Part shown: piece after piece, positions 1 through 5,107 of the stretch
How positions within the stretch are numbered: position 1 is the stretch's first letter
Layout: every line of letters begins with the position of its first letter
DNA from: an uncultured Phycisphaerales bacterium
GTDB taxonomy: Bacteria > Planctomycetota > Phycisphaerae > Phycisphaerales > SM1A02
DNA: 9,268 nt
NCBI GenBank assembly: GCA_946886375.1
Contig: CAMPIL010000127.1
Span: 1 to 9,268 of the forward strand
Reading direction: 5' to 3'
Translations under genes and position numbers: made by a program
Notes under the pieces: generated by a model
Told to the model about the DNA's origin: nothing
Seen by the model: only the letters and a program-made list of their open reading frames with translations
Databases searched by the model: none

Positions 1-960
1 CAGACAGATGCGCCGCCGGCGGCACGCCCCGCAAAACGGCCGCGTCACCGGCGCGATGATGCCGATGCGGGCGCGCGAACCGTGTGATGGATGCGCCTCT
101 TGCGGTGAGCGATTCGGTTCATCGAACGTGAAGTTCATCGACGTGCTGGACGGATCATCATCCTCAACCGCAATCAACCGGTGCCGCGCGTGAATCTTCG
201 CCAGCATCTCATCCGCACTGACTACGTCATCACGGTTCCACGCGCGACTGGAATCCAGAGGCATGAATTCGATCAGCCGCATGTCAATGCCGTGCTCCAA
301 GGCGAAATCCGCGAAATCGGCGACTTCATCATCGTTCACGCCGCGCATGATCACCGCGTTCACTTTGACCGGTGAAAACCCCGCACTATGCGCGATGCGA
401 ATGGCCTCGATCACACTCTGCGGCGTCGTGGCGGTGCGCGTGATCGCCTGCACGCGATCCGGCCGCAAACTGTCCAGGCTCAGCGTGATCCGCCGCAGAC
501 CGTCCTGTCGCCAGCGCGCCACCGGCAATTTGCCCAGCAGCGAACCGTTGGTTGTCATCGCCAAATCGCGAATCGACATGCAGCCCAGCCCAACGATCAA
601 CTCATTCAACTGTGGATAGAGCGTCGGCTCGCCGCCGGTGATTCGGACTTTTTCAATTCCCAGGCCGATGCAGATGCGCGTGACGCGCAGATATTCATCC
701 AGTGAAAGCAACTGCTGCTTGGTCATGTACCTGAAGTCCGGGTCCATGCAGTACACGCAGCGGAAGTTGCAGCGGTCGGTGATCGACAATCGCAAATCGC
801 GAATCGTGCGCCCATGCGAATCGATCAGCCGATCCGGAACATGCGCCTCTTGAGGCGCGCCGGGAGGGCCCGCCGCTTGAGGAGCCTGGCCCGTCTGGAA
901 AATGGGCAACCCGTAATTCACGCGAGGCAATTCTATCCCCGGGACTGCGAACTCCTTCAC
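1..960 (-). CDS. moaA: GTP 3',8-cyclase MoaA, radical SAM enzyme (C-terminus cut off by window edge)
   Basis: MoaA converts GTP to 3',8-cyclo-GTP, the first step of molybdenum-cofactor synthesis in the cytoplasm. About 320 residues are visible; the frame is open to base 1. The N-terminal 4Fe-4S motif CNFRCVYC supplies C64, C68 and C71. It is followed by TGGEP, TTNG, SLDSL, a RGVNDDE stretch, LIEFMPLD and IAPVTRPFC, all in MoaA order. The C-terminal cluster motif begins at C310-x2-C313; its third cysteine would lie outside the window. I chose the GTG at 960-958 because it overlaps the DUF3052 stop as GTGA and the frame is continuous. That start gives roughly 50 residues, rich in Pro, Ala and Gly, before the usual first strand, longer than in most MoaA proteins. 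A later start (for example GTG at codon 14) is possible. After C313 the usual Asn-Arg-x-Arg reads Arg-Arg-Arg-Arg, followed by an extra cysteine at residue 319. Confidence 0.95.
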   Translation of the reverse strand, partial: MKEFAVPGIELPRVNYGLPIFQTGQAPQAAGPPGAPQEAHVPDRLIDSHGRTIRDLRLSITDRCNFRCVYCMDPDFRYMTKQQLLSLDEYLRVTRICIGLGIEKVRITGGEPTLYPQLNELIVGLGCMSIRDLAMTTNGSLLGKLPVARWRQDGLRRITLSLDSLRPDRVQAITRTATTPQSVIEAIRIAHSAGFSPVKVNAVIMRGVNDDEVADFADFALEHGIDMRLIEFMPLDSSRAWNRDDVVSADEMLAKIHARHRLIAVEDDDPSSTSMNFTFDEPNRSPQEAHPSHGSRARIGIIAPVTRPFCGACRRRRICL

Positions 961-1370
961 TTTCGATCTTTCAATCGATACACAAACTTCAGTCCCGACC
1001 AATTCTCATCCACCGCGCAGATTTTCACATCCACCAGCCCCGCCTTCAGCCCAGTTTCGCGCACGATGTTTTCCTTCAAATCCGTCGCAATCGACGAGCC
1101 GCCCTTGGGCCATGAAACCCACAGCGTGCCATCCATCGCCAGTTGCTTCTTCAGCGTAGCCGTCCGTTTCACAAGGTCCGCCGTGCGCGTGGTGAACAGA
1201 TGAATGAAATCCAGCGGACCGCGCGCAGCCGGACCCGCCACCTTCACATCATCCGGCAGCGGGCCGATCAACCGTGCGTAATTCGCCGGCGCGTTCACAA
1301 ACTTCACCCGCTGCCCCGGCTTGATGCCAAGTTTGTCGATGAGCGGCGTCTTGGAGTATCCGGCGGTCAT
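957..1370 (-). CDS. DUF3052 family protein
   Basis: This is a 137-residue cytoplasmic protein of the DUF3052 family, whose function I do not know. Recognition rests on the N-terminal MTAGYSKTPL with LGIKPGQRV and a NAP motif, the central LWVSWPK (about residue 90), and the C-terminal DVKICAVDENWSGLKFV. The length fits the family. The ATG at 1370-1368 is preceded by GGAAGGAG with 5 nt between AGGAG and the ATG. A TTG 15 nt upstream (1385) is in frame but would put the ribosome site inside the gene, so I reject it. The start region lies inside the reading frame of the upstream exporter (122-nt overlap, different frame), and the stop overlaps the moaA start as GTGA. Translation is therefore probably coupled on both sides. 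No signal peptide or membrane segment is visible. Confidence 0.88.
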   Translation of the reverse strand: MTAGYSKTPLIDKLGIKPGQRVKFVNAPANYARLIGPLPDDVKVAGPAARGPLDFIHLFTTRTADLVKRTATLKKQLAMDGTLWVSWPKGGSSIATDLKENIVRETGLKAGLVDVKICAVDENWSGLKFVYRLKDRK

Positions 1371-2145
1371 CGATTCTCCTTCCAAGTTTCAGACCTTCCC
1401 TCAGCAGAATGTAACCTCCCATCACGATGAGGAAACACCCGAACACGCGGCGAAGGTTTGCGTGATTGACTCGACCGGCGATCGACCTGCCGCCCATGCT
1501 GCCCGCGGCCCCCACCACGATGAACAATCCAATCACGCGCCAGTCCACCGTCAGTGATTCATCGTGCACCACGTCCAGGTACTTGACGAAACCGCTGGCG
1601 GATTTCATCGCGATAATGCACAGGCTCGTGCCGATCGCCGCGTGCATGGTGAGCCCGCCCAGCAGCACGAGCGCGGGCACGATGAGAAACCCGCCTCCCG
1701 CGCCCACCAACCCCGTGATGCCGCCCACAATGAATCCTTCACCAGCGATTCGCCACACTTGACGCGGTGGACGGTTCGACTGCACCACGTTCAGGTTCAT
1801 CGGTCGCAGCATCATGACCGCGGCCAACAGCATGAAGCACGCAAACAGCGTGAGCAACACCACGCCCGGCACGAAACCGGCGGCGTACGCCCCCATGTAT
1901 GAGCCGAACATCCCCGGCACGCCGAAGCAGATCACGCTGCGCCAATCGACGGTTTTCTTGATCGCATATTGAATCGCGCCGATGAGCGCGATGCTCCCCA
2001 CGATGGCCAGCGACTCAGCCATCGCAGGCTTTTCTTCGTGATGCAGCACGTACACCAGCACCGGCACGGTCAGAATCGAACCGCCCGAGCCAAGCAGGCC
2101 AAGGCTGATGCCGATGCTCAATGCGCCAAGCAGCGCCCAAATCAT
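1249..2145 (-). CDS. TauE/SafE family permease, probable sulfite exporter
   Basis: This is a 298-residue inner-membrane protein of the TauE/SafE family, whose members export sulfite, sulfoacetate or related anions. The family's internal duplication is visible: GLLGSGGSILTVPVL at residues 16-30 and GLVGAGGGFLIVPAL at 145-159, each followed by a motif near A/MxESLAIVGS or AAIGTSLCII. Hydrophobic segments are consistent with about eight helices up to residue 249. The ATG at 2145 has GGAG 7 nt upstream and overlaps the stop of a candidate 29-residue ORF as ATGA. The upstream persulfide dioxygenase makes sulfite, so sulfite is the likely substrate (inference from context). From about residue 255 a hydrophilic tail of 44 residues (Arg, Asp, Ala and Gln rich) continues past the normal end of the family; its last 40 residues are encoded out of frame over the start of the DUF3052 gene. 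Confidence 0.9.
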   Translation of the reverse strand: MIWALLGALSIGISLGLLGSGGSILTVPVLVYVLHHEEKPAMAESLAIVGSIALIGAIQYAIKKTVDWRSVICFGVPGMFGSYMGAYAAGFVPGVVLLTLFACFMLLAAVMMLRPMNLNVVQSNRPPRQVWRIAGEGFIVGGITGLVGAGGGFLIVPALVLLGGLTMHAAIGTSLCIIAMKSASGFVKYLDVVHDESLTVDWRVIGLFIVVGAAGSMGGRSIAGRVNHANLRRVFGCFLIVMGGYILLREGLKLGRRIDDRRILQDAAHRQTWHQAGAAGEVCERAGELRTVDRPAAG

Positions 2146-2231
2146 CGAACGGCTCCGACGCCGTTTGAATCCATGGAATCTTCATCGGCGTCCAAGCGCG
2201 TCGGATTCATTTCCATGGCGGTCGCACTCAT
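2142..2231 (-). CDS. Candidate 29-residue small ORF joined by ATGA overlaps to both neighbours
   Basis: An open frame of 29 codons fills the gap between the persulfide dioxygenase and the TauE/SafE gene exactly. Its ATG (2231-2229) overlaps the dioxygenase stop as ATGA, and its TGA (2144-2142) overlaps the exporter ATG as ATGA. The peptide is acidic in the middle (Asp or Glu at 7, 14, 16, 17, 18 and 21) with Arg only at 12 and 29, begins MSATAMEMNP, and has no membrane segment or known motif. No good ribosome site precedes it: the nearest GAGG is 13 nt upstream, so translation would depend on termination-reinitiation from the dioxygenase. The ribosome site of the exporter lies inside its last codons. 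I do not recognise it. It could be a real microprotein, a coupling leader that carries ribosomes to the exporter start, or chance. Confidence 0.4.
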   Translation of the reverse strand: MSATAMEMNPTRLDADEDSMDSNGVGAVR

Positions 2232-3682
2232 CGCACCGCGGCATCCTCGCGCACGACTTCGCCTCCGGATTTTTCATAGGCGCCGAAACCGCCTGCAACA
2301 TTCGTCGGCGTGAACCCGTGACGCTCCAGCAGCGCGGAGGCAAACGCAGACCTCGAGCCGCCCTGACAATGCACCAGCAGCGGTTGACCGGGGGGAACTT
2401 CATCCAGATGCGAGCGCAGCCGCGTGTGCGCAAAGTTCACCGACCCCGGCACGTGCCCCGCTTCGTATTCGCTGGCGCGGCGGACATCGAGCACCGCCGC
2501 GCCGGGCTGCTTCATCTCCTTGCGGAAGGTTGCTGCATCGATCTCGCGCGTCGTCGCCAGTTTCAATCCCTGAGCCGCCGCCGAATCAAGCGTCGCAGGC
2601 GTTGCGAACGCTGCAACGTCATCCAGTCCGATGCGCACCAGGCACCGCACCGCGTCTTCCACCTGCGTCGGTTCGCAAATCAATACGGCCTGCTCATCCT
2701 CCTCGATGAACGACCCCGCAAGCGTTGGGAATTGGTTGTTCAGAGGCACGTGCAGCGCGCCCGGAATGTGACCGGCCTTGAACTTCGCCCACGGCCGGGT
2801 GTCCAGCACCGCCTGTTTTTTCGCATCGATGCGCTTGAGTTCATCGGCGTTCAATTCGCGCGGTGTGGGCAGCGATCCCAGCAGCGGCGGGCCTTGCTTG
2901 TTCAAGCGCTTCATACGCGCGAAATACAGGGGCGGCTCGGGCTGGCCTTCCAGAATGCTTTGCACGAACGCGTGTTCATCGCTGGCCAATTGCAGCATGG
3001 GATTGAAGCGTTTTTCGTAGCCGACGGTGGATTGCGGCACCGCGCCCAGCGCCTTGCCGCACGCGCTGCCCGCGCCGTGCGCGGGCCAGACCTGCATGTA
3101 ATCGGGCCATTTCAAGAACTGCTGCGCGGAGTGAAACAGCGTGCGGGCTGAACTTTCCTTCACGCCTGCAACGCCCGCAGCCGTTTCCAGGAGATCGGGT
3201 CGACCAAGATCGCCGACGAACACGAAATCGCCGGTAATCGCACCCATGGGCTCACTGGCCCCGCCGCCGCGATCGGTGACGAGGAAGCTGATGTGCTCGG
3301 GCGTGTGGCCGGGCGTGTGGACGACTTTGAATTCAATGTTGCCCACGCGGAACGTGTCACCATCGCGGAGCAGTTGATGGTTGTAACTTTCGCCGGTGGA
3401 TTTCTTGTTCAGCCACTGATACTTCCAATCCGCATCGCCTTCATCGGAGACGTAGACCTTCGCACCGGTCTTCTCGGCCAGCTCGCGCACGCCAGAAAGG
3501 TAATCGGCGTGAATGTGCGTTTCGGCCACGGCGATGATGCGAAGTTTCTCAGCGGCGGCGGCGTGGAGATAGCGATCCACATCGCGCTGGGGGTCAACCA
3601 CGATCGCCTCGCCGCTGCGCTGGCAGCCGATGAGATACGCCGCCTGCGCGAGTTTGTCATCGTAAATCATGCGAAAGAGCAT
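2228..3682 (-). CDS. Persulfide dioxygenase-rhodanese fusion (CstB-like: metallo-beta-lactamase fold plus two rhodanese domains)
   Basis: This 484-residue cytoplasmic enzyme should oxidise glutathione or other low-molecular-weight persulfide to sulfite with O2, and transfer sulfane sulfur. Domain 1 (about residues 1-235) is an ETHE1-type non-haem iron domain: THIHADY (H56, H58, D60), HTPGHTPEH (H126), FVGDLGRPD (D158) and PAHGAGSACGK (H202). H56, H126 and D158 correspond to the known iron ligands of ETHE1. Domain 2 (about 280-365) is a degenerate rhodanese: DTRPWAKFKAGHIPGA is conserved, but the active loop reads CEPTQVED with C336. Domain 3 (about 378-478) is a complete rhodanese with catalytic C439 in HCQGGSRS. 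The ATG at 3682 is chosen because GGAGG lies 4 nt upstream and MLFRMIYDDKLAQ matches the usual family N-terminus; an ATG at 3724 is in frame but lacks this support. The stop overlaps the small ORF as ATGA. Confidence 0.93.
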   Translation of the reverse strand: MLFRMIYDDKLAQAAYLIGCQRSGEAIVVDPQRDVDRYLHAAAAEKLRIIAVAETHIHADYLSGVRELAEKTGAKVYVSDEGDADWKYQWLNKKSTGESYNHQLLRDGDTFRVGNIEFKVVHTPGHTPEHISFLVTDRGGGASEPMGAITGDFVFVGDLGRPDLLETAAGVAGVKESSARTLFHSAQQFLKWPDYMQVWPAHGAGSACGKALGAVPQSTVGYEKRFNPMLQLASDEHAFVQSILEGQPEPPLYFARMKRLNKQGPPLLGSLPTPRELNADELKRIDAKKQAVLDTRPWAKFKAGHIPGALHVPLNNQFPTLAGSFIEEDEQAVLICEPTQVEDAVRCLVRIGLDDVAAFATPATLDSAAAQGLKLATTREIDAATFRKEMKQPGAAVLDVRRASEYEAGHVPGSVNFAHTRLRSHLDEVPPGQPLLVHCQGGSRSAFASALLERHGFTPTNVAGGFGAYEKSGGEVVREDAAVR

Positions 3683-3793
3683 GGCGCCTCCAATTTGGAA
3701 CATTCTAGGAGATTTGATCGCCATTCGGCATCGTTCTCGGAAGCATCAATCTCAGGTGCAATCTGCGAACCGCGGCGTCGATTGGCGATAGCC

Positions 3794-4417
3794 TCATCTC
3801 ACCCGCCGCATCACCGCGAAGAAAAACGCCTGCGGCTTGCCCCAAGGCGTGGTGTGCGTTTCATGAAACGTCCGCACAACTTCAAAGTGGGGCGAGAACA
3901 GCCCGATCAGTTTCGCCTGGTCGTAACGCTCCACTGGCAGGCCGCTGCACTTCTCCGGACCATCCACCGCGAACGCGCCGATGGCAAGATGGCCGCCTGC
4001 GACGACGCTTCGACTGGCAAGTGACACGTACCGTGCGCGATCATGAAGTTCCGTGAGGAAGTGAAACACCGCGCGATCGTGCCAGAAGTCGAATTCCCCA
4101 AGGCTGTCGCATTCAACGATGTCAGCGACCATCCACCGGATGCGTGCGGCGGTTGCACCAATGCGAAGTTTGGCCCGCTCAATCGCTGCGGGCGCGATGT
4201 CCACCACCGTGACGTCATATTCCGCCTCGACCAGGCGACCGGCGAGTATGGATGCTCCGCCGCCGATGTCCACCACGCGCGCGCCGGCGGGCGCGAACTC
4301 GCGCACAAGGTTGATGGAGCGCGCCGGCTCAGGCTCGAACCAACTGGTCTCCTGGTCAGATTTGGTTTGATAGACCTGCTGCCAATGCGCTGCGCGTTCG
4401 GTGGGGGTGAATTTCAT
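3794..4417 (-). CDS. Class I SAM-dependent methyltransferase
   Basis: This 207-residue cytoplasmic protein has a Rossmann-type methyltransferase core. Motif I is VVDIGGGAS (D50-G54), the acidic residue binding the SAM ribose is D73 in VTVVDIAP, and the next acidic position is D99 in MVADIVE. The stretch FDFWHDRAVFHFLT and the N-terminal AHWQQVYQTKSDQETSWFEP are typical of a widespread, poorly characterised small-methyltransferase group; the substrate is not evident. The start is uncertain. The ATG at 4417 gives the usual family N-terminus but lacks a clear ribosome site. Upstream in-frame ATGs at 4459 and 4522 also lack one; the 4459 start would add a 14-residue Cys-rich leader (CPCCIGC). The dioxygenase start lies 111 bp beyond the stop, so co-transcription with the sulfur genes is possible but not shown. 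Confidence 0.87.
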   Translation of the reverse strand: MKFTPTERAAHWQQVYQTKSDQETSWFEPEPARSINLVREFAPAGARVVDIGGGASILAGRLVEAEYDVTVVDIAPAAIERAKLRIGATAARIRWMVADIVECDSLGEFDFWHDRAVFHFLTELHDRARYVSLASRSVVAGGHLAIGAFAVDGPEKCSGLPVERYDQAKLIGLFSPHFEVVRTFHETHTTPWGKPQAFFFAVMRRVR

Positions 4418-4461
4418 GAGGCGATGCCCGAGTGCACAACCAATGCAGCAGGGACACATTA

Positions 4462-4467
4462 ATTCTA
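4462..4467 (-). promoter_or_regulatory. Weak candidate -10 box upstream of the methyltransferase
   Basis: On the minus strand TAGAAT (five of six matches to TATAAT) lies 44 bp upstream of the chosen methyltransferase ATG. No acceptable -35 box lies at the right distance. If real, it would exclude the longer starts at 4459 and 4522. Confidence 0.2.
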
Positions 4468-4589
4468 CCCGCTTGCATGAGCCACTCGCGGTGGCACAAA
4501 AAAGAGGCAAAAAAAGACACATCGCACCACTCTGCGAGGACCCAACACGCGGATTCCGGTTGCCGCCAACTACTGACCGGGCTCTACAG

Positions 4590-4609
4590 AAGGTTTTAAT
4601 TAAAACCTT
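4590..4609. repeat. Perfect 20-bp AT-rich palindrome
   Basis: The sequence AAGGTTTTAATTAAAACCTT is identical to its own reverse complement over 20 bp. It stands out sharply from the GC-rich surroundings and shares its core with the near-palindrome at 4733-4757. It could be an operator, a nucleoid or integration-related site, or the end of a repeat element; it lacks the GC-rich stem of an intrinsic terminator. Confidence 0.85.
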
Positions 4610-4651
4610 AATTCCTCCTGAGCATCAATGGCTTGTGCGATTGCATGTGAC

Positions 4652-4705
4652 GACGGACGTGCCAGGAGACTTCGCCCGTTCGTTGTTGAAAGCAAGTTGT
4701 CCGTC
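4652..4705. repeat. Inverted repeat GACGGAC/GTCCGTC nested between the two palindromes
   Basis: GACGGAC at 4652-4658 is repeated inverted at 4699-4705. With the outer palindromes pairing with each other, the 168-bp stretch 4590-4757 could fold as one nested structure. A 7-bp match over this distance could also be chance. Confidence 0.4.
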
Positions 4706-4732
4706 CACGTTTGCTGCCACTGAAACAGTGTG

Positions 4733-4757
4733 GAAAGGTTTTAATTTAAAACCTTTC
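4733..4757. repeat. Second AT-rich palindrome (11-bp arms, 3-nt centre)
   Basis: The left arm GAAAGGTTTTA and right arm TAAAACCTTTC are perfect inverted copies around a central ATT. The core AAGGTTTTAATT with its mirrored AAAACCTT repeats that of the palindrome at 4590-4609. A smaller inverted repeat, CACTG-AAA-CAGTG, lies directly beside it at 4718-4730. Confidence 0.85.
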
Positions 4758-4780
4758 AAGGTCCCCCAATGCGGTAACAG

Positions 4781-4813
4781 GCCGCGCGGCTTCAGTCTGG
4801 GGATTCCCCCCAG
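4781..4813. repeat. Two adjacent GC-rich inverted repeats
   Basis: GCCGCGCGGC at 4781-4790 is a perfect 10-bp palindrome. Seven bases later, CTGGGG (4797-4802) and CCCCAG (4808-4813) form a 6-bp hairpin with a 5-nt loop. No T tract follows on either strand, so neither is a clear intrinsic terminator. Confidence 0.5.
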
Positions 4814-4960
4814 GCACGTTGCGAGTTGCAAACAGTCGCAACGAACCGATCTACTCCTCTCAATGAGGTCGCCTCATGCGCGGTGCGCGGCTTGTGCTGT
4901 TTCAGTGCGCAAGTGGCGCCCGTGTCGTTCTCGCGGATTCCGTGGGGGGAACGGGAATCT

Positions 4961-4998
4961 CGTCGGCGGGAACCCAGTCGGGGCGAACCCAGCCGACG
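4961..4998. repeat. 15-bp tandem direct repeat inside a hairpin
   Basis: Two 15-bp units, GTCGGCGGGAACCCA (4962-4976) and GTCGGGGCGAACCCA (4977-4991), lie head to tail with 13 of 15 identical positions. The same segment folds: CGTCGGCGGG (4961-4970) pairs with CCCAGCCGACG (4988-4998) in a 10-bp stem with one bulged A. Inside the loop, CCC (4973-4975) can pair with GGG (4981-4983). It lies about 110 nt downstream of the GACC-repeat gene stop on the minus strand. Confidence 0.6.
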
Positions 4999-5107
4999 GC
5001 CAAGTCGCTGGATTTCCGCCTTTCGAAGTGCGCTGCAATGACCAGTCGCTGCACATCGATTGAAACCGCTTTCGCCGCTCGGGACGCTGCGCGAATGGAA
5101 TCTCAGC

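Larger units (their letters stand above)
4418..5107. other. 690-bp interval without a convincing gene, rich in inverted repeats
   Basis: No reading frame here shows a recognisable domain, a good ribosome site or credible composition. Frames on both strands run through it, but they are Arg/Pro/Ser-rich and resemble no family known to me. The interval holds two AT-rich palindromes (4590-4609 and 4733-4757), short inverted repeats between and beside them (4652-4658 with 4699-4705; 4718-4730; 4781-4790; 4797-4813), an adenine-rich patch at 4498-4517, and a tandem 15-bp repeat that forms a hairpin (4961-4998). It lies downstream of the GACC-repeat gene and upstream of the methyltransferase, so it should contain a transcription end and a promoter. 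The density of palindromes suggests a dispersed intergenic repeat or a structured RNA, which is inference. Confidence 0.55.

Noticed and set aside
1371..1385. TTG at 1385 as the DUF3052 start
   Set aside because: The ATG at 1370 has an ideally placed AGGAG that would lie inside the longer gene, and the family N-terminus starts at MTAGYS.
2108..3151. Long plus-strand open frame (347 codons) antisense to the persulfide dioxygenase
   Set aside because: It is Arg/His/Gln-rich with no recognisable domain and lies opposite a gene with clear catalytic motifs; it is a GC-driven shadow.
3702..3707. TAGAAT box on the minus strand upstream of the persulfide dioxygenase
   Set aside because: It lies only about 20 bp from the chosen ATG and has no -35 match at the right distance.
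3293..4024. Plus-strand open frame of 243 codons
   Set aside because: Antisense to both the dioxygenase and the methyltransferase, which have convincing motifs in the opposite direction.
4590..4757. CRISPR array or IS element
   Set aside because: There are only two palindromes without regular spacers, and no transposase or cas gene is visible in the window.
4625..4831. Minus-strand open frame of 68 codons spanning the second AT palindrome
   Set aside because: No domain and no ribosome site found. It runs through the inverted repeats, so it looks like an open frame inside a repeat element, though a copy-number search could change this.
4401..5063. Plus-strand open frame of 220 codons across the gene-free interval
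   Set aside because: It overlaps the methyltransferase start antisense, has no ribosome site or domain, shows low-complexity Gly/Asn/Pro composition at the end, and runs through the palindromes.
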